Shown in pieces: positions 45,701 to 60,074 of a DNA stretch of 64,000 bases. The translations under genes and the position numbers were made by a program. The first letter of the stretch is position 1. The number at the start of each line of letters is the position of its first letter. The stretch comes from Tanytarsus gracilentus (lineage: Eukaryota > Arthropoda > Insecta > Diptera > Chironomidae). Location of the stretch: contig JAXRKN010000037.1 in the NCBI GenBank assembly GCA_038502055.1, forward strand, positions 372,001 to 436,000, written 5' to 3'. The notes beneath the pieces are model-generated. The model was given only the letters and a program-made list of their open reading frames with translations. It searched no databases and had not been told where the DNA came from.

Positions 45701-48700
45701 GCACGTTTCTTCGTATGAAAAGAGATTGAATCAGAAGTGACAGGAACAATAACACTTGAAACTGAGACTGCCATTCATTTCAGCTCTATACATAAATGAG
45801 ATTACATTTTACCCTAAGCGCACGCACACACATGCGTACATACACAGGATGTGAAAAGAAAGAAAAAAGCTTTTAATTTTTAATGCAATCTTACCTAAAA
45901 CTCACATTTCATTTGGGGAGTAAATACACGTATAAGTTTATTTAACCATGGAGAAAAAGACACGAAGAAAAATTGTCTCTCGTAAAATTTATTTCTGTCT
46001 CAATGCGAATTTTCATCTCATCAAGCATGAGATATTTTGCGCTTTGTCGTGACTGCTGCTAACTTGAATAATAAACGCAATTTTTCATCTCATTTTATTC
46101 CGTTTTTCAGATCATCTCGTGGTTGCGTACCGTCTCAGCATATGAAGGTGAAAATTCCCTCTTGGGTATTACCGTGCGCTCAGCAATCGCATGGTGCGAT
46201 GGTTATACAGTTCCGTTGGTAAATAAACATATTTGCCTCGTTTAATATTTTAACTCGCGCGCACACACATAAATGGTTTGATATTTATCAGATTTTCTAC
46301 CTCGACGTGAGTGCGCCTTTTTTAAACACACCACAAAAAAAGCGAGCGAGAAAAAAAGGATTTCTTGTGTCAAGCTTAAACATAATCAAATTATTTTTCC
46401 CTAGTTGGTGCCACTGACGGGTTGGTTACCAGTGCCACTTCCATCGCAAATTCGTTGCATGACAGTTCCCGGAGGGCAAATTAGTCAATTTGAAGTGTCT
46501 CCATGCAAACAATATCTCATTCTTGGAAAGAAGACGGGTGATCCGCAGCTGTGGCATATCATGAGCAATACGCTTGTTGGAGCGTACAAAGGTACGAATA
46601 TGACATTGTGACAATTGCTGGCAACACTTAACATTTTCAAGGAGCTCGATTTGAATAAATTTTGCGATATCATTTTTGCCTTCGTGAATAATTTATGGAA
46701 ATTCTTCCGAGTTTGTTCGATTTTTTTTGTAAAGATACTTTAAGCCATTTAAAAATTTATCTGACATTCGTAAGGTGAATGAAGATAAAATCTTTAAATT
46801 CGATAAATTTTGTGGTTGATAAAAACATTTTGGCACTGCATTTTTGTTTCTCATTCCGATAAAATATTCATTAAAAATCGGAATGTTTTTGGCTCTCCTG
46901 ATAATTGTTTTCAACAGGGGAAAATTAATTTAAATTCATTTCAACTCCATTATCCCATTTTCAGCTCATTTTTGCGTCATCAGCGAAATATTATGTGATT
47001 CTTTTTTTTCAATGCGATCCAATTTTCATACGCTAGAACATATAATTTATGCTCTTTGTGAAAAGAACTTTTAACATATACAATGAGAAAATTTGCTTGC
47101 CATAAGCAGGGCACAAAAAGTTGTTATCAAATGCTGAAATCGTCTAAAATTGTCCTCGTTTTCAATTTGGCATTCTTATTTCGGTCCATTTCGCAATGAA
47201 TGACTTTTTCGATTAAGAACTCAACAAATTGAGAACATTAGAAAATAATTTATGGGTTTTTGTATGTTAAAATTATTTACTGAATTTAATCAAATGAATC
47301 GAAAAATTGTATTGAAAAACAAAGAAATTTAAAAAAAGTTTTCTCTTTTTAAAGATTAAAAAAACTCATTTAGTCCTTACAAAGTCATCTTGCGAAAATT
47401 AAATTTTCATCTAGAATTTCGAATTTTATTATCTCATTGATAAATTTCTTCATCATCAGCTTAGAAAACTTTCTTTCAACCATGAACAAAAATTACATTT
47501 TGTTATCTAGTAAAATTTTATCGTTTCAATAGAAAATGTGAACGTTACAAAATTGCGAGATGTATGTATGTATGTTGCGATGAGTAAAGCACTGCGATCT
47601 TGCGACCTATTGTACCATAAAGAGAGATGTAAAACTTTTGTAAACTTTTGACTTAAACTTGAATTTTAAAATTTTTGTATTAAAAAAGCAAAAAGGATGC
47701 AAAGTGAATTAAGGATGACTTTCTATTCAGCCTCAGTCTTGACATTTTTTACATTTGATGACAACAATAAGGAGAAAAGTCAAGAAAAAATATTTAAAAA
47801 CCATAAACTTCCTCTCAAAAAGTCCGAGATATTAACTTTTTTACATGAAAAACTTTTTTTTGTTCTCTCGTATTCTGGAAGACGGTACAAAAAACGTATG
47901 ATGAGGAGCGAGAGAGAAAAAAAGGGTCATGAAAATGTTACTTTTTGATTTAAAGCGGAGGGAAAACTTTTTACATACGTTTTAATTTTTGAACAGAAGC
48001 TCACAATGTCGAACAAATTCCCCAGAAAATATTCAATTAGACCGTAATATTCCGTAAAGAGAGTTTTAAAAAAATGATTTTCTCGTTATTGCTCATTAAA
48101 ATGTGCTTAATCTCCTACTCGTCTCTTGTGATAGTGCTTCAGTTAATCCTCAAACATATGCCCAACATGAAACAACAATGAGCTTTTAAGGGGTGTCTGT
48201 GGTGATTTAAAAATTTTTCTTAAAAGTTAAAAATAAATAAGGCCATTAAAGTGTCGAAAGCTTTTCACATGTAAAATTCTGGAAAAGTTGTTGATGAACT
48301 TAAATCTCGGTAGAGAAACAAAATAAATAACCATTAATTAATGCGGAGAGAACCTTTGCCATATGTTTAACATGTACCTTTTTAAAAACTAACAACAAAA
48401 GCTTCTTTTAAGCTCTTGTTAGCAAGCTTCGATGACAACCATGACAACATTCAAACAGAACTCAAACATTCTCTAATTAAAATTTACGCAATTTTGCAGG
48501 CCACAGTGGAGCGATAACGTGCATGATGGTGCCGAAAAATACACATGACTTGGTTACCGGATCAGAGGACACCAGTGTCATTATTTGGGACATTAAAACG
48601 CAAGTTGTGAAAACACGTCTTTGGTGAGAAATAGGAATTTAAATTAAATTTACTTTTTATCTCCCGGCAATCTTTTCTCTCGAAGCGCCTCTTACATTTC

Positions 48701-51700
48701 CATTCACTTCGTGATTCCATCATGATTTTTTCAAATTAAAAAAGGGCACGATGGCGACACAAAAAATCACCTTCTAAAGTATTCCTCGGTAAATGAGCGA
48801 GAGTAAATATTGAAAACGAGAAAAATTCCATTCAATATTGATTTTTTTTTTTCACTTGCTCGATGATCGTGACTGAGCAATGCAACTTTGGAGTGTGAGA
48901 GGAGATTAAGGCGATTGACGTCGCTTCGGTGATTTCTGAAATTCAAATTGAACCCAATTAAAAAATTTAAATTATTTGACAAAGTTAGCAAGTGTCTTAA
49001 TTGGAGTTTGGGAATTTTTGCAGAGGGTTTGAAGGATGAAAAATTTATGGAGTGTCAATTAAGTAATTTTGCAGTTAAATTTCACACTGGGATTTGAGAT
49101 AAATTTACATTCATCTCGATAATGGCAAAAGTTTGTGTTATAAAAAATACTTTTCCTTCCGTTTCACAAATTCTTTTCACCTTCTCCAGGGAATTTAATT
49201 TTTTTTGTTCTGCATTCAATGAGAAAGGGTGAGTCAAAAGCGACAAGCAAGAATGTCTTAACGTTTTTGAAAAGAAGAGAATAAATTTACTTAAGGAATC
49301 AGTAAACAAAAGCTGCTAAGTCGCCCATTCTGTTTCATGTCCGTGTGATAAATGACAAGGAGAAACACAGAATAAAGACACAGCGCTTCATCATCGCATC
49401 ATCGTTGATGGAGCTTTTATGGTGATAAAAATTTCACTTTCCATGTCGAGAAAATGAATGCTTTTCAAATTATTTTAATTTATCACCACCTCCGCATCAT
49501 CAACTGTATTAGGCATTGTCATAAGCGTGTTTTCAATGTTGAGAATATTTTTTGTAGCAGGTTGAAAAATTAACTTTCATTGTTCGCTTAAAAAAAATCA
49601 TCCATTAAGGTGTGCGAGGGGCACAACAAGTGGAATTTATCACGACTTTCAAGGCTAAATGGTCTGCGAGTATGAATTCTTTTTCGTAAATCAAGTTTTT
49701 CTACGAGTTCTTTCATGACTGAAAACTTAAAATTATCCGCGTTATCAAAAAAGTTTTTCAATTTATGGAAATTTTTATTTAAAAAAATTTAAGGTTCCTA
49801 AGTTTTTTTGGTACTAAGTTCTTAAAAAATAAATCTGAAATGAATTTTTTTAGCATTATGATTTTCATTAACGTCTGCTGAATGCTAAAGCTCTTTATTT
49901 CACTCCGATTAGAATTATTAATATTAATTTTTCATTTCTTTTCTGAAGCATTTTTAAACAAGTTACGTCTTGAAATCTTTTAAGTATTTATAAAATATTC
50001 TCAAGTATTTTTCAAACAATTGAAACTTTTGGAGGAAAATTCTCAAGCATATTCGTGGTTAAAAGGCCTTAAGAAATCTTCAAAAGCTTGCATGAGTTTC
50101 TAAAAAGTTTAATTCTAAATTTAGATTCAAAAAATAAAAAATAAAAATTTAATAAAAGTAACAAAATTACCGCACAGGTCTGATTTAATTTTTTCCTAAT
50201 CAACCTTTTACCTAACAATGAGTGAAAAAATGAAATGAAAAGCTGATGGCGTGAAATTCGACGGTGAAATTTCTATGCTTTTTGCACGTTATCGGTTGTT
50301 AATGGAGAAATTATTATAATTAATTTTAATTATGAATGATTTATTTTTTGGCTCTCTGTTCTTCCGCCACACGATGAACATGCAGAACTACTTTGTTCCT
50401 TTTGTAACTAACGACCAGCTGTGCCTTTAGGTTGTTATTAAATTTTCCACCCCATTCAATTTTATGGTAAAAGAGAGGAATTTTTAATATGGAATAAATT
50501 TTGCTAGCGGCATATCGAGTATATGGGTATAAATTCATTAATAGAGTCACACACATGTGGCAGTCAACAAAACAAATCCACAACGATGTAGATTTGTGTG
50601 TGTAGATTTTCACACCATATAAAATACGATCAACTCCTTTTTCCACGGCTTTCGCGTTATGCAAATTTTATTACCTTCTACAGCGCACGCAAGCATAACG
50701 CAGACAAAAAGTTTTCGTGTGTGTATGTTTGAGGCATGTGTGGAGATGAGATTGTGCTATGTTCGCGAAATATATTTGTTAGATTTATGCATGAGATAAA
50801 AATAAATTGCGAATATATGAGCTTCAATCTTAATTTTCTCCAAACGTAAGGCTCCATATAGCGGCAGTAATGTGTGTAACAAGTGCCATGAACAACAGTC
50901 TGATTGTGAGTATTGCACATAAAAAATGTACGATAATGAAATAAAAATTAATTTCGCTACCATTTTTCTTCTCTCACTCGCAACGTATGTTTCAAACCCT
51001 CAACTGTCATGATCGTCCTTCATGTATGCAATAAAATAATTTATGTGCTCTGACGGTGAGAGCAGGTGAGCGGTGGAGAGGATTCAAGCATAATAATATC
51101 ATCCTACTTGACTGGAAAATCCGTAAGTATGAAAACAGAATTTTACGAGCTTTACGTGCGCGCTTTTATTTTTAACTTTTCATCATCTTCCATTCGCAAA
51201 TGCTGAATCTTTCACCTTGCCATTGTCAGTGTGGTGTTTACCAATCCTGCTCCGTTGCGATAGTATTTTTTTGTAGCACTTAATCCACTTAGATTCGAAA
51301 TACAGCGGCGTGTGTTGAAGAGATGATTTTTAAAGGTGCAAATAAATTTTAAAAAAGTTTCAAAAATTCCAAAATTCTAATCAAAATTCATATCTCTTTA
51401 AAAAAAATTCAATCACTTAAAGGTTCATCCGCTTGCACTTTAATTCTTAAAAGCACTCAAGTCATCTCTTCTAAAATGGAGATGAAATTAACACCTCGAA
51501 AAGCATCGCATCGTAATTTATATTTGATGTAACGAGACGTGCGAAAAATGTTGGAGGAAATTATGATAATTTCACTCCACTTTATGAAGAGTTCAAGCTA
51601 CAGTTCAAGTAAATTGATATCGAGTTCTATTTACGCATATGAAATGCATTAAAAAATCGTACACCATTTTTTTACATTGGATGCAGCATGTTGAATAATT

Positions 51701-54700
51701 TTATGTAGACGATGCTGAGCCATGAGATGAGAATTTTTTTCCTATCAATTTAGATTTAATCTAAACAGGTGCACAAACAAAAACGGAATTAAGCTTTCGC
51801 AGCTGTCAATGGAAGAGTAAACAAAGATCCATTTTTACCTTCGTCGACAAAGCATGGAAATAATGAACCTTAAAAAAGGAAAGAGAAAATTCATCAATTT
51901 TATAGACTGTGAGGGAAAATTCGTCTTGTTAACCTTATGATCTTATGCTTTTTTAGACCTAAATCAAGAAGAATATACATTGCATTGCGAGAGTGCTAAA
52001 AGAAAGCAAACTGAGGGGTTGTGACGAGTAAATTATTAATCATTTGCATACAAATTTAAGAAAAGTTTTACTTTTTGGAAAATAGAAAGTTCAACCAACT
52101 GCACTAATTTATTTGAATTAAGTCCACAAAATTATCAAACTAGTTCACCTAAATCACCTCCATTAATGCTATGATAAAGTTGAATCCTATAATCCGATTC
52201 CATTAAGGGCAAAATCACTCGCTGTAACTAATTCTTCTTCGTTAAAATAAATTCAGTTATAATGAACCTAAAAGATTTGTCATTATCTACTCATTTGGAT
52301 TACAAAAGCTAAAAAAATTGAGAGAATCGCATAAGAGAGCTTTCGTTAAGTTTAGTAAAGAGAAAAGAGAGCGAGAGAGAAAAAGTTTTTATTATTGTAA
52401 TGTGTTCACGGGCAGGCACATGCTTCTCTCTCTTCCTCTCTTTTGTGCACAAACACCAACATTATTTTTCCATCCTTTTAAGAAGGAAAAAAGTCCTTAA
52501 TGTTCCCTCGAGGCATTCACTTCTGGGTTTCCTGACAGTTGATTGATTATCATAAACAACAGCAGTAAGGAAGAACTTTTTTAAAGTTTTTCTCTTGCTC
52601 AATTGTTAATTTGCTATTCAGAAGTAATTATTTTTTTTTTGCAACCGTTCATAAACACTTAATTAGTAAAATTATTACTAAATTTTTCTCACAAAAGAAA
52701 TAAATTTAATTGGCAAATAATGAACTGAAATGATTCAGCATTTAAGTGCCAAAATTGTCTGAAGATGATGGCGATGAATAAAAGTTGTTGCCGAAAGCAT
52801 CAATTATATTCTTTTTTTTAATTTTCTTTCTCCTCCTTGCTCACATTTTCCGGCTTTCGTCATCACTTTTTCCGCTTTTGAATTTGATGCCACAATAAAT
52901 GAAATAAGGTAATGAAAATCGATCATCATCGTGGGCCGGTCGTCAATGTAACCATTAGCTCAACAAGTCAGGTTTTAGTATCGGGAAGTCATGATGCGAC
53001 CATTTGCTTATGGTCACTTGAGACATATGAACTTTTGAATCTCATGCAATTCAATAGTCCAGTACTAAACTTCTGTCTATCACCGGACTCGGTATGAATG
53101 ACTTTTATTTCATTGATTCAATCATTTTTTGACATGTGTCAAATTCAGGTTTTTCTTCTTGCTCACTGCGAGGACAATGGTTTGTATTTACGGACACTTG
53201 CAACCGGAACGGAACTTCATCAACTAAAGGGACACAAATCTAAGGTAAATAAAAGAAACGTTAACATTTGATATCGACACACTTTTAAATTATTCACAGC
53301 CTTTGAAAAATGAAATTCACAAGAAAAATTGGGGTGTGATGGATGTAATATTTTTAATTTGGGGTTTCAAAATTTTCTAAGCATTAATAAAAATTCATTA
53401 ATTTTGAGTTTTGCATTTGTAATCTTCATTACTTATGAGGATTTTTATCACCTAAATAAAAGTTAATGTGGCATGCATACAAAAATCTCATTCGTAAAGT
53501 AAAGGTTTCTAATTCAAAGTTACCCAAAAAAGGGGTAAAAATAATTCTAAGAAATTTATAACTTTCTGCAGAGGTGAAAAACAAAAAATACCCAAATCCA
53601 TTCTTCTTATTTTTTTATAAAAAGATAATTAAGAAAAAGGGAATCTGAACAATTTTTTTTAATTACAAAATCTGAGCACATTTTTAATGTCGCACTGAAC
53701 CGATAAATTTACAGGAAATTTTATTTTTCGTTGAGAAATTTTGTAAAGAAAAATCCAACAGGTGTTTCCTCCAAAATGCTTGGTATTAAATTATTAATCT
53801 GAGAAATTAAAAGCTTTCTTTCGAAGCTTCCACAATTTACTGATAATATAAAAGAAGATTTGTTGAAAAAATTTCATTTTTAAGGTTCCAAAAAATTTAA
53901 ATCTCTTAAATTTAGTCTTAAAAAATTATTTTTAAAGCTTTTAAACTTGCAATTTACTGTGAAAAAATTAACGCTCAAAATTAAAGCACAAAATTAAGGA
54001 AGTTAATAATTGAAATGAAAATTTTCGCTTGCTTATTTTCAACATTTAATCGCATTATCAGCTCATTAAAAAATATATTTCTTTGTGGCAGGTTTTGGCA
54101 ATTAGCATTGCGGCAGATAGTCAGCGTGCGATTGTCGGCTGCGATGACACAAAAGCTCTAATATTCGATATGTGCTCGGGTAAAATAATAAGAACAATGC
54201 CACCGAATCCGGGTGCTGTGAGCGCAGTCTTTGTGATGGAGAAAGATGATTATTTAATAACAGCAGGTGGCAATAAAATAACGTTTTACTCATTCCGCAA
54301 CGAGGACTCGATAGTCAACTATTATCCGAAGAAAAAGGAGAAGCGAAAGCATCGCAAGCAACTGGTGTCGACTAATCGCCTCAATTTAAACTCGAACAAT
54401 CATCCAATCTGTTGCTTCGATATCTCACGAGACTCAACCATCGCTGCTATCGCTATACAGCGTTTCATTCAAATATGGCTATTGAATACGCCCGAATTGT
54501 CAAAAACTTTCGAGGGACACAGTGCAATCATAACTTCTATTGCATTCGCGCCAAACTGCGAATTCATTGTGTCTGCATCGGAGGATAAAACTGCAATGGT
54601 GTGGGGTCTTCAATTTGGCCTCCTCCAAACCACTTTTAAAGCTCACAATGCTGCATTGACTTGCCTCACTGTTATGATGGACTCACGTCGTGTCGTAACG

Positions 54701-56680
54701 TCCGACCGTGATGGATACTCACATGTGTGGCTTGCTGATTCGGGCGTTATTCTGCAAACTGTACAAGGACCACATAAATGCTTGGCAGTCACTAACAACA
54801 TGAAATTTGCGGTAATTGCTATTAAGTGATGCTTGAATGAAAACATTGTCATGGTTGACGCTGTGCGATATTCATTTTATAAGTGGAAAAAGTATTTTTT
54901 CATTTTAAATTTTTTTAAAAAAGTAAATTCATAAAGTACTCAAACTTGTCACTAATTGCGACAACTCTGACATATTTTTTTTGTTGCAAATGCAACAGTG
55001 AATGAATAAAATCATTAACTTACATTCATAGATGAGTACTAATGGCGATAATAGTCTGAGGATATGGTCGTTAACTCGCGAGGATGAAAAATACCATGTT
55101 TCGCATACCGATGAAATTACTTGTTTTGTAATTACGGCTGATTCACTGCACGTCATCACTGGATCGCGTGATATGTCGCTTAAGGTGTGGCAATCAACGG
55201 GAGGAAAATTGGCACAGGTAAGCATGAAATAAATCTCGATGCACGCAACTCTCATTGTGTGGTCATTCAACCAACAGGTGCTCGTCGGGCATTCCGATGC
55301 TGTGCTTACCGTAGCCGTGTCAGTCACAAACAAGAGTCAAGTCATATCGGGATCAAAAGATTGCAATCTAATTTTGTGGGATTTACACACGGGAGAGGAA
55401 ATCCATACGCTAGCCGGTCATCTCGGACCTGTCACTTGTGTACGTGTATCAGCAGATGGTGAGTCATTTTATTGGTGCTATTCGTAATAATTTTATTTTT
55501 GATATCCTCAACCTTATTTTTGTGATATAGGTACGACTGCTGTCTCTGGCAGCGATGATAAGACGATAATAGTTTGGGAAACGGCAAGAGGACTTGCACT
55601 GACATCCCTTCAGCTTCACATTCAAGTCTCACGCTTCGACATATCACTCGAGTGCTCGAGAATTCTCGTTCATTTAGCCGACAATCCGTCATTTCCCATC
55701 ATTTGTTTACACAACTCGCCCGCACAATATATCAAACTTCCGACATATTCTGCACCCGCTCGTGATGTTGAAGGTAAGTGTGCTTTTTTGATGGATGCCC
55801 TCGGAATTATTCACTCTGCATTTACTATAGATTTACGACCTGCTGCTGCAAAGCGCCCTGCTAGGAGACTCTTGAAAAAGGAACTCTCGCTGGATACGTA
55901 TTCGTGGCAGAAAAAGTATGCACATTTGACATCATCCACAATGATGGCGCAAGTCGATGAGCGGCTTAAGAGGAGATTTAGTGTGTCAACCAGTATGGAA
56001 GAGATCTCGAAAATTGCTGAAATGAAAAACATCGGTTCGCAAGCCAACATCAACAATCCGGAACAAGCTGCGCTGGCACAATCACAACATTTCGATCAGC
56101 TTGAAGCACTGTGGAACAAAAGATCACCACCTCGACGACGATTAAATCAAGTACACTCACTTTACATTCTTAGAATTTAATTTAAAATCATTTTTTTCAG
56201 CAGTCATTGTCTCGACAATCATCCCTTGCCGAGGACAGAATAAACTCATCAGATGAGGACGAATTTCTAGAGGAGCGTACAGGTACGTGCTCAAATTACT
56301 CTCGACCCAGTTCTTCTATTTTTACATCCACCAACCTACCACTGCCATCGAGAGCATGCAACAAAGAAACACAATCATCACACTTCATAAAGCACAGCAC
56401 ATCCTCCGTGTCACTTGAAAACAATCAACCCGATTTACTCAAAGAGGTTCTCGCTCAATCAATAAAATCATCACGAACGGAAACTGATTTAGAGGGTCTT
56501 GAAATTGTTGCCTTAAAATCGAAACCATTTGAAGTTGGCGAAGTCTTCGAGTCATTGCAATACCGAAGATCAAAGAACACCCTTAAATTTCCCTCACTTT
56601 CACTCAACAATAACGGCGATGACACGACAACGAGGAAAAAATCCCGAAACAGACTTGCACGCTCGTGTATTTCACAGTAG
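39725..56680 (+). CDS. NACHT and WD40 repeat protein (NWD1/NWD2-like STAND NTPase)
   Basis: Twenty-five exons fit in frame, 1775 aa: 39725-39839, 39947-40026, 40077-40208, 40279-40445, 40733-40896, 40961-41087, 41157-41300, 41372-41390, 41701-42604, 43157-43360, 44088-44272, 44346-44492, 46111-46218, 46405-46591, 48500-48623, 50851-50905, 51066-51122, 52909-53091, 53149-53244, 54092-54811, 55032-55217, 55278-55458, 55531-55773, 55831-56150, 56201-56680. The N-terminus (IKIYISSSKHEFKEERKVLL) is the DUF4062 type found in NWD proteins. The NACHT ATPase has Walker A GNHGSGKS (368-375) and Walker B FIFIDD (D469-D470). About 14 WD40 repeats follow, enough for two seven-blade propellers, with a basic insert PKKKEKRKHRKQ. 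The C-terminal tail is Ser-rich. STAND proteins act as nucleotide switches that oligomerise after ligand release; the ligand here is unknown. Confidence 0.9.
41372..41390 (+). CDS. 19-nt microexon of the NACHT-WD gene
   Basis: Acceptor CTCCATCAG and donor GTGAGC bound GAAACGAAAGACAGTACAG. It joins a phase-2 exon to a phase-0 exon and codes for the residues KRKTVQ with a split Gly codon before them. Without it the downstream ATPase exon is out of frame. Confidence 0.75.
44493..46110 (+). other. 1.6-kb intron of the NACHT-WD gene
   Basis: Between the exon ending LGAQ and the exon starting IISWLRTVSAYEG. No nested gene seen; a CA-rich stretch with alternating purine-pyrimidine lies around 45820-45850. 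Confidence 0.6.
46592..48499 (+). other. 1.9-kb intron of the NACHT-WD gene
   Basis: Between WD repeats 1 and 2. AT-rich, no exon chain. Short GTAT tandem at about 47563-47575. Confidence 0.6.
48624..50850 (+). other. 2.2-kb intron of the NACHT-WD gene
   Basis: Within the WD40 region. The 107-codon minus-strand frame at 50341-50664 has no recognisable domain and no splice partner I could support. Confidence 0.6.
51123..52908 (+). other. 1.8-kb intron of the NACHT-WD gene
   Basis: Between the exon ending SSYLTGKS and the exon starting VMKIDHHRG. The donor GTAAGT is good; the acceptor GAAATAAG is weak but the frame and WD40 spacing fit. Contains a GAGA-rich stretch around 52365-52385. Confidence 0.6.
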
Positions 56681-59600
56681 TTTTGCATGTGACTTTATCT
56701 TTTAATTGTTGATTGCATAGTAGATTAAACTTAAAGCTCTCAGCATTTTAAATTTTATTTAATTGTTTGTTTATGTAACCATAAAGTTTTATTACAAAAA
56801 AATATAGTGTAGACTTAACTTAATTATATTTATTTGAGAAAAGTGTTGGATGAAAAAATTAACACGGCTGTACTCAAAGATGATCTCAATTTTTTTAATT
56901 TAAATTTATTTGGAAATTTTTTAATAATTTTATGGAAGTAAATTTATCTTAGATTTAAATTAAATTTATCAAAATTATTTACTTATCAAATCAATTTTTT
57001 AATTAAAAATAAATTTAATTAATTATTTTTAAGATTTTTAATTTGTAAGTTTTTTAAAATTTGTTTCACTTTTCTTTCAAAAAATTTGAGCATGATGAAG
57101 TAAAACATAAAACATTTTAAAAATCCAACCAAAGCACTTATGTAGATTTTTAAATATCCTAAAATAAAAATTTAAAACCAATATAAACACTTACAAAAAT
57201 ACATCACAAAAAAACTTTTATGCTTTAATAAAATTCAATAAAAAAACCTAAAGAAACATTTCTTTGCTCATTTTTATTTCCCTCCACACGATTTATTGAA
57301 AAAAATAATAAATAAGATGAAAATCTCTCTTTATATTTTCTTTTTCTCTCAATTTTCCACTTTTCTTGCAGATTTATTTTAAATCAATTGGCAAAAGGAA
57401 TTTTCAAGGGTACTTCTATACAATTCCACTTCCATCTCCTTGAGGGGAATTTTTTCATGAGACGCTTCACAAAAAAAGGTAAGTAAATAACGGAGAAATT
57501 TTTCGATTAATTTTTTCCTTTAAATCAATAAGTAATTTTGCCTTTTAAATTTTCTTTCATGTGACTTCAGCATAAAGATCATGAAAAATTTCAGTGTATG
57601 ATTATTGAGTTGGAAAATTCAACGTTTGGCTCAAGATGTCTATGTAATTCCTCTCACACGCTATTCACAACACCTCACTCAATATCAAAATTCCCTCCTA
57701 CCATATCTCTAAATCATCCTTTTGTGATCGACATCGTTTTCGAGTATTTTTAGGAATAAAAAATTTAAGACACATATTTAAGATTAAAGTTATGGGTGTG
57801 TGTGTTTACTGTAGCTGATGATATTTTATGTACATCAATTTTTAAGGATTTGTAGCGTATAATTCTGAAAATATAACAAGTTAAAAATCATCTCAAAAAA
57901 TGCTTGTGAACAGGAAGCGATGACGAAAAAGTTTATCTGTGTCTACTAATTGCACTGAAATTTTTTCTATAGAACAAAAATTTAAATGATAAATGTAGAA
58001 AATATGAGTGGAAAAAATAATTGAGTACTGAATCCTTCATAGTGCTACGCTCTTTTAGAAAATATTTGAAATTTAATAGCGTGCGAAAATACAAAAAGTT
58101 TTATGAAAATATAAAAAATAATTAATTTTATTTTTAAACAAACCTTAAAAAAAGCCAGAAAAACATTTTTAAAAGCAGAAAATAATCTGACATCAATCTT
58201 TCTCGATCTAGAATCCTGCCACCACCCACCCTAAAGCCTAAAGTGTTGTTAACAAATGTAAAACAAGAAAAAAAAATCTTTTGTCATTTTTTGCGGGGTA
58301 TTCATTTACCTTTATTTCTCTCAAAATTTTCGTTTAAATTACAAAAATGCCATTTTGTGTTGTACAATGAAAGTAATAATGATGTGAATTGCATGGTCAT
58401 GTCGTGGTAAAGATTTTTATAATCATTTCATTTTGCACCATTAAGACTTTGAGACTCAAACATCAAGCAGAAAATGAAGAAATTATTAATTAATTGTGTA
58501 AGGTGAATTGGAACATTCAAAACTTGTGGAAAATTAAGAAAATTTATGGCTAAATGACAATCAATGTGAACAATTGCTATAATATCTTTCATCTCTTTTG
58601 AGTAATGAAACGTTTCTCAAAATCTCTGATTTTCTTCACGACTCTTTACTTTAACTCGGAAAACTTTTCAAAATCGACTTACTACAATTATAATCTTTCA
58701 TAATTTTCATCTGCATTTTCTCTTAAAATCTACATTTTGTATTCTCAATTTTCAATGCGCTTTGCGCTGACATTTCTCGGTGATATATAATATATTTATA
58801 TTAATAATCTGTAGTCATAATTCTTCATAAACTAACATTTAAGAAACATAAACGATGAGTTTTAAAATATTTTAGAAATATTTTTCAATCTTGTCTTGAA
58901 AGGAAGAATTTTAAATCATTTTTTTGTTCTCAATCGTTGAACGATTTTAAAATGATTAAAGATAAAAATTTAGTTGATGAATCTGAATATCAACTGTTGG
59001 AATTTTTTTCAAAGAAATTTGTCAGTTCACACAGAGTTTTATTATAAGAAAAAAAATAGAGATATTTGTAGAAGCGATAATACATAAAATATAGAATCAT
59101 AAGAGTATAGCATAAAAGGAAGAAAAATGTTAACACGTTTCATGTCATATGTTTAAGAAAATAATTTACATGCCATTTGTGTAATATTTTACAAAACTCG
59201 CGCGTGTCTTTTCTAAGTTTCACTTCATTATTAACAAAAACATTCTCCATGATTGCATGGTACAATCACAATTCTTAGCTCTTAGCTGTTTATCTCCCAC
59301 CAATTTTCGGATATAAAAAAAAGTTTTTGGTGATCATGTCCCGACTAAAAAATGACTGCACAAAAAAAACTTGAGAGAAACTTTTTATGGAAAACGAAGA
59401 AAATCTTTTTGCATTTTTTAGGAACAAAAAAACTAACTCTCTTGCCTCTAGATTGCAATTTTAATGCCTGAATATATGAATAATGTAATCTTTCCTTTAA
59501 GTGTGAATAAAAAAGTGTGTTTTTAAATTGAAGACTACTAACTAAGTATTAAGTATGTATGTATGCGTTTACTAAGCAGAGATTATAAGATGTTGAAACA

Positions 59601-60074
59601 ATTAAAGTCATTTTTTTTATTTTGCGTTATCCTTCTGGCTATATTCTCATGCATAAGAAATTGAAGCAATATATTTGACTCATTTACTCAAACAAAAAGA
59701 AAAGATTGTGATTGAAAAGTTACTTCTAATTTTATGCACACACTAAATATGAAGCGCATTAGTAGCAAATGCTTTTATGTATTCCAAAAAAAACGTTTGA
59801 TTGATGTGTCACGAAAAAATGATCACTTAATTTTCTTTTCTCTCAGTATATGAATAATAAAAATTGGAGAAAGTTGTAGTAAAAAGTTTCTTTTGCTTTG
59901 CAAATTTTTCGCTTAGAGCTTTTCAGAAAGTGAGCAGCACCTTTCGCGAAGCATTTTAAAAGTTTCTTCATTAGCCGAAATTAAATTTCAAAAAATTATC
60001 ACAGAAAAAGATTTTTTGTAGCTTTTTTTGCTTCCTCTAGAGGAATCTTTAAAACTTTTGTATGCTTATAAATT
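56681..60074. other. Convergent 3' region between NACHT-WD and FAM13 genes
   Basis: AT-rich DNA holding both 3' UTRs. First AATAAA after the NACHT-WD stop is at 57008-57013. A segment 57372-57478 is bounded by a good acceptor and a strong donor on the plus strand. No open frame longer than about 60 codons, no RNA gene. Confidence 0.5.
57372..57478 (+). other. Exon-like segment of 107 nt in the 3' region
   Basis: CTTTTCTTGCAG precedes it and AAAG/GTAAGT follows it. It could be an extra exon of the NACHT-WD transcript: a donor GTACGT within the last coding exon at 56283 (phase 1) could join to it and would end the protein after three new residues (DLF). Equally it may be part of an unrelated non-coding RNA. 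Confidence 0.35.

Noticed and set aside
50341..50664. Nested minus-strand gene in a NACHT-WD intron
   Set aside because: 107 codons, no domain, no splice partners, and it overlaps no conserved-looking sequence.
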